Assembly: GCA_946800325.1 (NCBI GenBank)
Contig: CAMPEJ010000002.1
Coordinates: forward strand, 1,116,001 to 1,180,000
DNA from: Luzula sylvatica
Taxonomy: Eukaryota; Streptophyta; Magnoliopsida; Poales; Juncaceae
Length of the DNA: 64,000 bases
Reading direction: 5' to 3'
Shown here piece by piece: positions 48,980 to 61,742 of this stretch. Made by a program: the position numbers and the translations under genes. Below the pieces are notes generated by a model that saw only the letters and a list, made by a program, of their open reading frames with translations, was not told the DNA's origin and did not search any database. Each line of letters begins with the position of its first letter. Positions within the stretch are counted from its first letter, which is position 1.

Positions 48980-51954
48980 ACAGTCTTTCGTAGTGTTTGT
49001 AAATTTTGGTGAAATGTTATGTGGTAAAAGATACGATTCAAATGATCTCAAAATACGTTATTTCAACTCCCCAAAGCATAAACAAATTGTTTTGAATCGA
49101 AAAACAAACTTTCTTAGTGTTTGTAAATTTTGGTAAAATGTTATGTGGTAAAAGATACGATTCAAATGATCTCAAAATACATTATTTCAACTCCCCAAAG
49201 CATAAACAGATTGTTTTGAATCGAAAAACAAACTTTCTTAGTGTTTGTAAATTTTGGTGAAATGTTATGTGGTAAAAGATACGATCCAAATGATCTCAAA
49301 ATACGTTATTTGAACTCCCCAAAGCATAAACGGATTGTTTTGAATCGAAAAACAAACTTTCTTAGTGTTTGTAAATTTTGGTGAAATGTTATCTGGAAAA
49401 AGATACGATTCAAATGATCTCAAAATACGTTATTTGAACTCCCCAAAGCATAAACGAATTGTTTTGAATCGAAAAACAAACTTTCTTAGTGTTTGTAAAT
49501 TTTGGTGAAATGTTATGCGGTAAAAGATACGATTCAAATGATCTCAAAATACGTTATTTGAACTCCCCAAAGCATAAACAAATTGTTTTGAATCGAAAAA
49601 TAAACTTTCTTAGTGTTTGTAAATTTTGGTAAAATGTTATGTGGTAAAAGATACGATTCAAATGATCTCAAAATACGTTATTTGAACTCCCCAAAGCATA
49701 AACAGATTGTTTTGAATCGAAAAACAAACTTTCTTAGTGTTTGAAAATTTTGGTGAAATGTTATGTGGTAAAAGATACGATTCAAATGATCTCAAAATAC
49801 GTTATTTGAACTCCCGAAAGCATAAACAGATTGTTTTGAATCGAAAAACAAACTTTCTTAGTGTTTGTAAATTTTGGTGAAATGTTATGTGGTAAAAGAT
49901 ACGATTCAAATGATCTCAAAATACGTTATTTGAACTCCCCAAAGCATAAACAGATTGTTTTGAATCGAAAAACAAACTTTCTTAGTGTTTGTAAATTTTG
50001 GTGAAATGTTATGTCGTAAAAGATACGATTCAAATGATCTCAAAATACGTTATTTGAACTCCCCAAATCATAAACAGATTGTTTTGAATCGAAAAACAAA
50101 CTGTCTTAGAGTTTGTAAATTTTGGTGAAATGTTATATGGAAAAAGATACGATTCGAATGATCTCAAAATACGTTATTTGAACTCCCCAAAGCATAAACA
50201 AATTGTTTTGAATCGAAAAACAAACTTTCTTAGTGTTTGTAAATTTTGGTGAAATGTTATGTGGTAAAAGATACGATTCGAATGATCTAAAAATATGTTA
50301 TTTGAACTCCCCAAAGCATAAACAAATTGTTTTGAATGGAAAAACAAACTGTCTTAGTGTTTGTAAATTTTGGTGAAATGTTATATGGAAAAAGATACGA
50401 TTCAAATGATCTCAAAATACGTTATTTGAACTCCCCAAAGCATAAACAAATTGTTTTGAATCGAAAAACAAACTTTCTTAGTGTTTGTAAATTTTGGTGA
50501 AATGTTATGTGGGAAAAGATACGATTCAAATGATCTCAAAATACGTTATTTGAACTCCCCAAAGCATAAACAGATTGTTTTGAATCGAAAAACAAACTGT
50601 CTTAGTGTTTGTAAATTTTGGTGAAATGTTATATGGAAAAAGATACGATTCAAATGATCTCAAAATACGTTATTTGAACTCCCCAAAGCATAAACAAATT
50701 GTTTTGAATCGAAAAACAAACTTTCTTAGTGTTTGTAAATTTTGGTGAAATGTTATATGGAAAAAGATACGATTCAAATGATCTCAAAATACGTTATTTG
50801 AACTCCCCAAAGCATAAACAGATTGTTTTGAATCGAAAAACAAACTGTCTTAGTGTTTGTAAATTTTGGTGAAATGTTATATGGAAAAAGATACGATTCG
50901 AATGATCTCAAAATACGTTATTTGAACTCCCCAAAGCATAAACAAATTGTTTTGAATCGAAAAACAAACTTTCTTAGTGTTTGTAAATTTTGGTGAAATG
51001 TTATGTGGTAAAAGATACGATTCAAATGATCTAAAAATATGTTATTTGAACTCCCCAAAGCATAAACAAATTGTTTTGAATCGAAAAACAAACTGTCTTA
51101 GTGTTTGTAAATTTTGGTGAAATGTTATGTGGAAAAAGATACGATTCAAATGATCTCAAAATACGTTATTTGAACTCCCCAAAGCATAAACAAATTGTTT
51201 TGAATCGAAAAACAAACTTTCTTAGTGTTTGTAAATTTTGGTGAAATGTTATGTGGTAAAAGATACGATTCAAATGATCTCAAAATACGTTATTTGAACT
51301 CCCCAAAACATAAACAGATTATTTTGAATCGAAAAACAAACTGTCTTAGTGTTTGTAAATTTTGGTAAAATGTTATATGGAAAAAGATACGATTCAAATG
51401 ATCTCAAAATACATTATTTGAACTCCCCAAAGCATAAACAAATTGTTTTGAATCGAAAAACAAACTTTCTTAGTGTTTGTAAATTTTGGTGAAATGTTAT
51501 GTGGTAAAAGATACGATTCAAATGATCTCAAAATACGTTATTTGAACTCCCCAAAGCATAAACAGATTGTTTTGAATCGAAAAACAAACTTCGTAGTGTT
51601 TGTAAATTTTGGTGAAATGTTATGTGGTAAAAGATACGATTCAAATGATCTCAAAATACGTTATTTGAACTCCCCAAAGCATAAACAAATTGTTTTGAAT
51701 CGAAAAACAAACTTTCTTAGTGTTTGTAAATTTTGGTAAAATGTTATGTGGTCAAAGATACGATTCAAATGATCTCAAAATACATTATTTCAACTCCCCA
51801 AAGCATAAACATATTGTTTTGAATCGAAAAACAAACTTTCTTAGTGTTTGTAAATTTTGGTGAAATGTTATGTGGTAAAAGATACGATCCAAATGATCTC
51901 AAAATACGTTATTTGAACTCCCCAAAGCATAAACAGATTGTTTTGAATCGAAAA
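48980..51954 (+). repeat. 24-monomer unit, copy 2 (2975 bp)
   Basis: Units 396-419 begin with ACAGTCTTTCG and follow copy 1 marker for marker. Private changes include ATGCGGTAAA near 49515, CTTAGAGTTTG near 50104 and AACATATTG near 51808. The unit after it is an ordinary TGTGGT monomer, so there is no third copy. Confidence 0.9.
51584..51706 (+). repeat. 123-bp monomer (unit 417, one T lost)
   Basis: It has the same deletion as unit 393, 24 monomers downstream within the second 24-monomer unit. Confidence 0.95.
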
Positions 51955-52078
51955 ACAAACTTTCTTAGTGTTTGTAAATTTTGGTGAAATGTTATGTGGT
52001 AAAAGATACGATTCAAATGATCTCAAAATACGTTATTTGAACTCCCCAAAGCATAAACAGATTGTTTTGAATCGAAAA
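51955..52078 (+). repeat. Single linking monomer (unit 420)
   Basis: An ordinary TGTGGT-class unit between the 24-monomer pair and the core-and-tail region. Units of the same type precede core copies 2 and 3. Confidence 0.7.
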
Positions 52079-53938
52079 ACAAACTTTCTTAGTGTTTGTA
52101 AATTTTGGTGAAATGTTATGTAGTAAAAGATACGATTCAAATGATCTCAAAATACGTCATTTGAACTCCCCAAAGCATAAACAGATTGTTTTGAATCGAA
52201 AAACAAACTTTCTTAGTGTTTGTAAATTTTGGTAAAATGTTATCTGGTAAAAGATACGATTCAAATGATCTCAAAATACGTTATTTGAACTCCCCAAAGC
52301 ATAAACAGATTGTTTTGAATCGAAAAACAAACTTTCTTAGTGTTTGAAAATTTTGGTGAAATGTCATGTGGTAAAAGATACGATTCAAATGATCTCAAAA
52401 TACGTTATTCGAACTCCCCAAAGCATAAACAGATTGTTTTGAATCGAAAAACAAACTTTCTTAGTGTTTGTAAATTTTGTTGAAATGTTATGTCGTAAAA
52501 GATACGATTCAAATGATCTCAAAATACGTCATTTGAACTCCCCAAAGCATAAACAGATTGTTTTGAATCGAAAAACAAACTTTCTTAGTGTTTGTAAATT
52601 TTGGTAAAATGTTATGTGGTAAAAGATACGATTCAAATGATCTCAAAATACGTTATTTGAACTCCCCAAAGCATAAACAGATTGTTTTGAATCGAAAAAC
52701 AAACTTTCTTAGAGTTTGTAAATTTTGGTGAAATGTTATGTAGTAAAAGATACGATTCAAATGATCTCAAAATACGTTATTTGAACTCCCCAAAGCATAA
52801 ACAGATTGTTTTGAATCGATAAACTAACTGTCTTAGTGTTTGTAAATTTTGGTGAAATGTTATATGGAAAAAGATACAATTCAAATGATCTCAAAATGCG
52901 TTATTTGAACTCCCCAAAGCATAAACGGATTGTTTTGAATCGAAAAACAAACTTTCTTAGTGTTTGTAAATTTTGGTGAAATGTTATATGGAAAAAGATA
53001 CGATTCAAATGATCTCAAAATACGTTATTTGTACTCCCCAAAGCATAAACAAATTGTTTTGAATCGAAAAACAAACTTTCTTAGTGTTTGTAAATTTTGG
53101 TGAAATGTTATGTGGTAAAAGATACGATTCGAATGATCTAAAAATATGTTATTTTAACTCCCCAAAGCATAAACAAATTGTTTTGAATCGAAAAACAAAC
53201 TGTCTTAGTGTTTGTAAATTTTGGTGAAATGTTATATGGAAAAAGATACGATTCAAATGATCTCAAAATACGTTATTTGAACTCCCCAAAGCATAAACGG
53301 ATTGTTTTGAATCGAAAAACAAACTTTCTTAGTGTTTGTAAATTTTGGTGAAATGTTATGTGGTAAAAGATACGATTCAAATGATCTCAAAATACGTTAT
53401 TTGAACTCCCCAAAGCATAAACAGATTGTTTTGAATCGAAAAACAAACTGTCTTAGTGTTTGTAAATTTTGGTGAAATGTTATATGGAAAAAGATACGAT
53501 TCAAATGATCTTAAAATACGTTATTTGAACTCCCCAAAGCATAAACAAATTGTTTTGAATCGAAAAACAAACTTTCTTAGTGTTTGTAAATTTTGGTGAA
53601 ATGTTATGTGGTAAAAGATACGATTCAAATGATCTCAAAATACGTTATTTGAACTCCCCAAAGCATAAACAGATTGTTTTGAATCGAAAATCAATCTTTC
53701 TTAGTGTTTGTAAATTTTGGTTAAATGTTATGTAGTAAAAGATACGATTCAAATGATCTCAAAATACGTTATTTGAACTCCCCAAAGCATAAACAGATTG
53801 TTTTGAATCGAAAAACAAACTTTCTTAGTGTTTGTAAATTTTGGTGAAATGTTATGTGGTAAAAGATACGATTCAAATGATCTCAAAATACGTTATTTGA
53901 ACTCCCCAAAGCATAAACAGATTGTTTTGAATCGAAAA
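52079..53938 (+). repeat. Four-monomer core plus long tail, copy 1 (15 monomers)
   Basis: The core is unit 421 (GTAGT with ACGTCATTTG), 422 (GGTAAAATG with TATCTGGT), 423 (TTTGAAAAT with TATTCGAAC) and 424 (TTTTGTTGAAA with GTCGT). The tail includes CTTAGAGTTTG, ACTAACTG with AAATGCG, TTGTACTCC (53031), ATTTTAACTC and AATCAATC. Private changes are ATGTCATG in unit 423 and ATCGATAAAC near 52816. Confidence 0.88.
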
Positions 53939-55178
53939 ACAAACTTTCTTAGTGTTTGTAAATTTTGGTGAAATGTTATGTAGTAAAAGATACGATTCAA
54001 ATGATCTCAAAATACGTCATTTGAACTCCCCAAAGCATAAACAGATTGTTTTGAATCGAAAAACAAACTTTCTTAGTGTTTGTAAATTTTGGTAAAATGT
54101 TATCTGGTAAAAGATACGATTCAAATGATCTCAAAATACGTTATTTGAACTCCCCAAAGCATAAACAGATTGTTTTGAATCGAAAAACAAACTTTCTTAG
54201 TGTTTGAAAATTTTGGTGAAATGTTATGTGGTAAAAGATACGATTCAAATGATCTCAAAATACGTTATTCGAACTCCCCAAAGCATAAACAGATTGTTTT
54301 GAATCGAAAAACAAACTTTCTTAGTGTTTGTAAATTTTGTTGAAATGTTATGTCGTAAAAGATACGATTCAAATGATCTCAAAATACGTCATTTGAACTC
54401 CCCAAAGCATAAACAGATTGTTTTGAATCGAAAATCAATCTTTCTTAGTGTTTGTAAATTTTGGTTAAATGTTATGTAGTAAAAGATACGATTCAAATGA
54501 TCTCAAAATACGTTATTTGAACTCCCCAAAGCATAAACAGATTGTTTTGAATCGAAAAACAAACTTTCTTAGTGTTTGTAAATTTTGGTGAAATGTTATG
54601 TGGTAAAAGATACGATTCAAATGATCTCAAAATACGTTATTTGAACTCCCCAAAGCATAAACAGATTGTTTTGAATCGAAAAACAAACTTTCTTAGTGTT
54701 TGTAAATTTTGGTTAAATGTTATGTAGTAAAAGATACGATTCAAATGATCTCAAAATACGTTATTTGAACTCCCCAAAGCATAAACAGATTGTTTTGAAT
54801 CGAAAAACAAACTTTCTTAGTGTTTGTAAATTTTGGTGAAATGTTATGTGGTAAAAGATACGATTCAAATGATCTCAAAATACGTTATTTGAACTCCCCA
54901 AAGCATAAACAGATTGTTTTGAATCGAAAATCAATCTTTCTTAGTGTTTGTAAATTTTGGTTAAATGTTATGTAGTAAAAGATACGATTCAAATGATCTC
55001 AAAATACGTTATTTGAACTCCCCAAAGCATAAACAGATTGTTTTGAATCGAAAAACAAACTTTCTTAGTGTTTGTAAATTTTGGTGAAATGTTATGTGGT
55101 AAAAGATACGATTCAAATGATCTCAAAATACGTTATTTGAACTCCCCAAAGCATAAACAGATTGTTTTGAATCGAAAA
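53939..55178 (+). repeat. Four-monomer core plus tail, copy 2 (10 monomers)
   Basis: The core (units 436-439) is followed by six units that alternate GTAGT with GGTTAAATG and TGTGGT. AATCAATC starts two of them, at 54435 and 54931. This tail looks like a small local expansion of the last two units of copy 1. Confidence 0.85.
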
Positions 55179-56170
55179 ACAAACTTTCTTAGTGTTTGTA
55201 AATTTTGGTGAAATGTTATGTAGTAAAAGATACGATTCAAATGATCTCAAAATACGTCATTTGAACTCCCCAAAGCATAAACAGATTGTTTTGAATCGAA
55301 AAACAAACTTTCTTAGTGTTTGTAAATTTTGGTAAAATGTTATCTGGTAAAAGATACGATTCAAATGATCTCAAAATACGTTATTTGAACTCCCCAAAGC
55401 ATAAACAGATTGTTTTGAATCGAAAAACAAACTTTCTTAGTGTTTGAAAATTTTGGTGAAATGTTATGTGGTAAAAGATACGATTCAAATGATCTCAAAA
55501 TACGTTATTCGAACTCCCCAAAGCATAAACAGATTGTTTTGAATCGAAAAACAAACTTTCTTAGTGTTTGTAAATTTTGTTGAAATGTTATGTCGTAAAA
55601 GATACGATTCAAATGATCTCAAAATACGTCATTTGAACTCCCCAAAGCATAAACAGATTGTTTTGAATCGAAAAACAAACTTTCTTAGTGTTTGTAAATT
55701 TTGGTAAAATGTTATGTGGTAAAAGATACGATTCAAATGATCTCAAAATACGTTATTTGAACTCCCCAAAGCATAAACAGATTGTTTTGAATCGAAAAAC
55801 AAACTTTCTTAGAGTTTGTAAATTTTGGTGAAATGTTATGTAGTAAAAGATACGATTCAAATGATCTCAAAATACGTTATTTGAACTCCCCAAAGCATAA
55901 ACAGATTGTTTTGAATCGAAAAACTAACTGTCTTAGTGTTTGTAAATTTTGGTGAAATGTTATATGGAAAAAGATACAATTCAAATGATCTCAAAATGCG
56001 TTATTTGAACTCCCCAAAGCATAAACGGATTGTTTTGAATCGAAAAACAAACTTTCTTAGTGTTTGTAAATTTTGGTGAAATGTTATATGGAAAAAGATA
56101 CGATTCAAATGATCTCAAAATACGTTATTTGAACTCCCCAAAGCATAAACAGATTGTTTTGAATCGAAAA
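55179..56170 (+). repeat. Four-monomer core plus short tail, copy 3 (8 monomers)
   Basis: The core (units 446-449) is followed by GGTAAAATG, CTTAGAGTTTG, ACTAACTG with AAATGCG, and a TATGG unit that ends with ordinary TTGAACTCC. Confidence 0.85.
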
Positions 56171-57906
56171 ACAAACTTTCTTAGTGTTTGTAAATTTTGG
56201 TGAAATGTTATGTAGTAAAAGATACGATTCAAATGATCTCAAAATACGTCATTTGAACTCCCCAAAGCATAAACAGATTGTTTTGAATCGAAAAACAAAC
56301 ATTCTTAGTGTTTGTAAATTTTGGTAAAATGTTATCTGGTAAAAGATACGATTCAAATGATCTCAAAATACGTTATTTGAACTCCCCAAAGCATAAACAG
56401 ATTGTTTTGAATCGAAAAACAAACTTTCTTAGTGTTTGAAAATTTTGGTGAAATGTTATGTGGTAAAAGATACGATTCAAATGATCTCAAAATACGTTAT
56501 TCGAACTCCCCAAAGCATAAACAGATTGTTTTGAATCGAAAAACAAACTTTCTTAGTGTTTGTAAATTTTGTTGAAATGTTATGTCGTAAAAGATACGAT
56601 TCAAATGATCTCAAAATACGTCATTTGAACTCCCCAAAGCATAAACAGATTGTTTTGAATCGAAAAACAAACTTTCTTAGTGTTTGTAAATTTTGGTAAA
56701 ATGTTATGTGGTAAAAGATACGATTCAAATGATCTCAAAATACGTTATTTGAACTCCCCAAAGCATAAACAGATTGTTTTGAATCGAAAAACAAACTTTC
56801 TTAGAGTTTGTAAATTTTGGTGAAATGTTATGTAGTAAAAGATACGATTCAAATGATCTCAAAATACGTTATTTGAACTCCCCAAAGCATAAACAGATTG
56901 TTTTGAATCGAAAAACTAACTGTCTTAGTGTTTGTAAATTTTGGTGAAATGTTATATGGAAAAAGATACAATTCAAATGATCTCAAAATGCGTTATTTGA
57001 ACTCCCCAAAGCATAAACGGATTGTTTTGAATCGAAAAACAAACTTTCTTAGTGTTTGTAAATTTTGGTGAAATGTTATATGGAAAAAGATACGATTCAA
57101 ATGATCTCAAAATACGTTATTTGTACTCCCCAAAGCATAAACAAATTGTTTTGAATCGAAAAACAAACTTTCTTAGTGTTTGTAAATTTTGGTGAAATGT
57201 TATGTGGTAAAAGATACGATTCGAATGATCTAAAAATATGTTATTTTAACTCCCCAAAGCATAAACAAATTGTTTTGAATCGAAAAACAAACTGTCTTAG
57301 TGTTTGTAAATTTTGGTGAAATGTTATATGGAAAAAGATACGATTCAAATGATCTCAAAATACGTTATTTGAACTCCCCAAAGCATAAACGGATTGTTTT
57401 GAATCGAAAAACAAACTTTCTTAGTGTTTGTAAATTTTGGTGAAATGTTATGTGGTAAAAGATACGATTCAAATGATCTCAAAATACGTTATTTGAACTC
57501 CCCAAAGCATAAACAGATTGTTTTGAATCGAAAAACAAACTGTCTTAGTGTTTGTAAATTTTGGTGAAATGTTATATGGAAAAAGATACGATTCAAATGA
57601 TCTCAAAATACGTTATTTGAACTCCCCAAAGCATAAACAAATTGTTTTGAATCGAAAAACAAACTTTCTTAGTGTTTGTAAATTTTGGTGAAATGTTATG
57701 TGGTAAAAGATACGATTCAAATGATCTCAAAATACGTTATTTGAACTCCCCAAAGCATAAACAGATTGTTTTGAATCGAAAATCAATCTTTCTTAGTGTT
57801 TGTAAATTTTGGTTAAATGTTATGTAGTAAAAGATACGATTCAAATGATCTCAAAATACGTTATTTGAACTCCCCAAAGCATAAACAGATTGTTTTGAAT
57901 CGAAAA
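56171..57906 (+). repeat. Four-monomer core plus long tail, copy 4 (14 monomers)
   Basis: Units 454-467 match units 421-434 at 4092 bp (33 monomers), including TTGTACTCC at 57123 and AATCAATC at 57783. ACATTC near 56301 is private. The second half overlaps the 23-monomer unit. Confidence 0.87.
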
Positions 57907-59886
57907 ACAAACTTTCTTAGTGTTTGTAAATTTTGGTGAAATGTTATGTGGTAAAAGATACGATTCAAATGATCTCAAAATACGTTATTTGAACTCCCCA
58001 AAGCATAAACATATTGTTTTGAATCGAAAAACAAACTTTCTTAGTGTTTGTAAATTTTGGTGAAATATTATGTAGTAAAAGATACGATTCAAATGATCTC
58101 AAAATACGTTATTTGAACTCCCCAAAGCATAAACAGATTGTTTTGAATCGAAAAACAAACTTTCTTAGTGTTTGTAAATTTTGGTGAAATGTTATGTGGT
58201 AAAAGATACGATTCGAATGATCTCAAAATACGTTATTTGAACTCCCCAAAGCATAAACAGATTGTTTTGAATCGAAAAACAAACTTTTTTAGTGTTTGTA
58301 AATTTTGGTAAAATGTTATGTGGTAAAAGATACGATTCCAATGATCTCAAAATACGTTATTTGAACTCCCCAAAGCATAAACAGATTGTTTTGAATCGAA
58401 AAACAAACTTTCTTAGTGTTTGTAAATTTTGGTGAAATGTTATGTAGTAAAAGATACGATTCAAATGATCTCAAAATACGTTATTTGAACTCCCCAAAGC
58501 ATAAACAGATTGTTTTGAATCGAAAAACAAACTGTCTTAGTGTTTGTAAATTTTGGTGAAATGTTATCTGGAAAAAGATACGATTCAAATGATCTCAAAA
58601 TACGTTATTTGAACTCCCCGAAGCATAAACAAATTGTTTTGAATCGAAAAACAAACTTTCTTAGTGTTTGTAAATTTTGGTGAAATGTTATGTGGTAAAA
58701 GATACGATTCAAATGATCTCAAAATACGTTATTTGAACTCCCCAAAGCATAAACAGATTGTTTTGAATCGAAAAACAAACTTGCTTAGTGTTTGTAAATT
58801 TTGGTGAAATGTTATGTGGTAAAATATACGATTCAAATGATCTCAAAATACATTATTTGAACTAAAGCATAAACAGATTGTTTTGAATCGAAAAACAAAC
58901 TTTCTTAGTGTTTGTAAATTTTGGTGAAATGTTATGTGGTAAAAGATACGATTCAAATGATCTCAAAATACGTTATTTGAACTCCCCAAAGCATAAACAA
59001 ATTGTTTTGAATCGAAAAACAAACTTTCTTAGTGTTTGTAAATTTTGGTGAAATGTTATGTGGTAAAAGATACGATTCAAATGATCTCAAAATACGTTAT
59101 TTCAACTCCCCAAAGCATAAACAGATTGTTTTGAATCGAAAAACAAACTTACGTAGTGTTTGTAAATTTTGGTGAAATGTTATGTGGTAAAAGATACGAT
59201 TCAAATGATCTCAAAATACGTTATTTGAACTCCCCAAAGCATAAACAAATTGTTTTGAATCGAAAAACAAACTTTCTTAGTGTTTGTAAATTTTGGTGAA
59301 ATGTTATGTGGTAAAAGATACGATTCAAATGATATCAAAATACGTTATTTGAACTCCCCAAAGCATAAACAGATTGTTTTGAATCGAAAAACAAACTTTC
59401 TTAGTGTTTGTAAATTTTGGTGAAATGTTATGTAGTAAAAGATACGATTCAAATGATCTCAAAATACGTTATTTGAACTCCCCAAAGCATAAACAGATTG
59501 TTTTGAATCGAAAAACAAACTTTCTTAGTGTTTGTAAATTTTGGTAAAATGTTATGTGGTAAAAGATACGAATCAAATGATCTCAAAATACGTTATTTGA
59601 ACTCCCCAAAGCATAAACAGATTGTTTTGAATCGAAAAACAAACTTTCTTAGTGTTTGTAAATTTTGGTGAAATGTTATGTGGTAAAAGATACGATTCAA
59701 ATGATCTCAAAATACGTTATTTGAATTCCCCAAAGCATAAACAAATTGTTTTGAATCGAAAAATAAACTTTCTTAGTGTTTGTAAATTTTGGTAAAATGT
59801 TATGTGGTAAAAGATACGATTCAAATGATCTCAAAATACGTTATTTGAACTCCCCAAAGCATAAACAGATTGTTTTGAATCGAAAA
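57039..59886 (+). repeat. 23-monomer unit, copy 1 (2848 bp)
   Basis: Units 461-483 carry TTGTACTCC, ATTTTAACTC, AATCAATC, AACATATTG, AAATATTATG (near 58064), GATTCCAAT, CCCCGAAGC, the 120-bp unit at 58775, TTACGTAG (59148), GATATCAAA, ACGAATCAAA (59568) and TTGAATTCC. All recur 2848 bp on. Private changes are CTTTTTTAG near 58285 and TTGCTTAG near 58780. Confidence 0.92.
58775..58894 (+). repeat. 120-bp monomer (unit 475, four bases lost)
   Basis: The region usually reading GAACTCCCCAAAGC reads GAACTAAAGC, a loss of four bases at about 58863. The same unit has AAAATATACG and ACATT. Confidence 0.95.
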
Positions 59887-59907
59887 ACAAACTTTCTTAG
59901 TGTTTGA

Positions 59908-59928
59908 AAATTTTGGTGAAATGTTATA
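59908..59928 (+). other. Probable exchange junction inside a monomer
   Basis: Unit 484 has the TTTGAAAAT marker at its left, normally coupled with TGTGGT and CTCCCG as in unit 507. From unit position 42 it has TATGGA and TTGTACTCC, as in unit 461. The switch lies between the AAAA at about 59910 and the A at about 59928. It coincides with the boundary between the two 23-monomer copies, as expected for unequal exchange between a unit 507-like and a unit 461-like monomer. Confidence 0.7.
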
Positions 59929-61622
59929 TGGAAAAAGATACGATTCAAATGATCTCAAAATACGTTATTTGTACTCCCCAAAGCATAAACAAATTGTTTT
60001 GAATCGAAAAACAAACTTTCTTAGTGTTTGTAAATTTTGGTGAAATGTTATGTGGTAAAAGATACGATTCGAATGATCTAAAAATATGTTATTTTAACTC
60101 CCCAAAGCATAAACAAATTGTTTTGAATCGAAAAACAAACTGTCTTAGTGTTTGTAAATTTTGGTGAAATGTTATATGGAAAAAGATACGATTCAAATGA
60201 TCTCAAAATACGTTATTTGAACTCCCCAAAGCATAAACGGATTGTTTTGAATCGAAAAACAAACTTTCTTAGTGTTTGTAAATTTTGGTGAAATGTTATG
60301 TGGTAAAAGATACGATTCAAATGATCTCAAAATACGTTATTTGAACTCCCCAAAGCATAAACAGATTGTTTTGAATCGAAAAACAAACTGTCTTAGTGTT
60401 TGTAAATTTTGGTGAAATGTTATATGGAAAAAGATACGATTCAAATGATCTCAAAATACGTTATTTGAACTCCCCAAAGCATAAACAAATTGTTTTGAAT
60501 CGAAAAACAAACTTTCTTAGTGTTTGTAAATTTTGGTGAAATGTTATGTGGTAAAAGATACGATTCAAATGATCTCAAAATACGTTATTTGAACTCCCCA
60601 AAGCATAAACAGATTGTTTTGAATCGAAAATCAATCTTTCTTAGTGTTTGTAAATTTTGGTTAAATGTTATGTAGTAAAAGATACGATTCAAATGATCTC
60701 AAAATACGTTATTTGAACTCCCCAAAGCATAAACAGATTGTTTTGAATCGAAAAACAAACTTTCTTAGTGTTTGTAAATTTTGGTGAAATGTTATGTGGT
60801 AAAAGATACGATTCAAATGATCTCAAAATACGTTATTTGAACTCCCCAAAGCATAAACATATTGTTTTGAATCGAAAAACAAACTTTCTTAGTGTTTGTA
60901 AATTTTGGTGAAATATTATGTAGTAAAAGATACGATTCAAATGATCTCAAAATACGTTATTTGAACTCCCCAAAGCATAAACAGATTGTTTTGAATCGAA
61001 AAACAAACTTTCTTAGTGTTTGTAAATTTTGGTGAAATGTTATGTGGTAAAAGATACGATTCGAATGATCTCAAAATACGTTATTTGAACTCCCCAAAGC
61101 ATAAACAGATTGTTTTGAATCGAAAAACAAACTTTCTTAGTGTTTGTAAATTTTGGTAAAATGTTATGTGGTAAAAGATACGATTCCAATGATCTCAAAA
61201 TACGTTATTTGAACTCCCCAAAGCATAAACAGATTGTTTTGAATCGAAAAACAAACTTTCTTAGTGTTTGTAAATTTTGGTGAAATGTTATGTAGTAAAA
61301 GATACGATTCAAATGATCTCAAAATACGTTATTTGAACTCCCCAAAGCATAAACAGATTGTTTTGAATCGAAAAACAAACTGTCTTAGTGTTTGTAAATT
61401 TTGGTGAAATGTTATCTGGAAAAAGATACGATTCAAATGATCTCAAAATACGTTATTTGAACTCCCCGAAGCATAAACAAATTGTTTTGAATCGAAAAAC
61501 AAACTTTCTTAGTGTTTGTAAATTTTGGTGAAATGTTATGTGGTAAAAGATACGATTCAAATGATCTCAAAATACGTTATTTGAACTCCCCAAAGCATAA
61601 ACAGATTGTTTTGAATCGAAAA

Positions 61623-61742
61623 ACAAACTTTCTTAGTGTTTGTAAATTTTGGTGAAATGTTATGTGGTAAAATATACGATTCAAATGATCTCAAAATACA
61701 TTATTTGAACTAAAGCATAAACAGATTGTTTTGAATCGAAAA
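61623..61742 (+). repeat. 120-bp monomer (unit 498, four bases lost)
   Basis: It has the same four-base loss and the same AAAATATACG and ACATT as unit 475, 23 monomers downstream. Confidence 0.95.
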
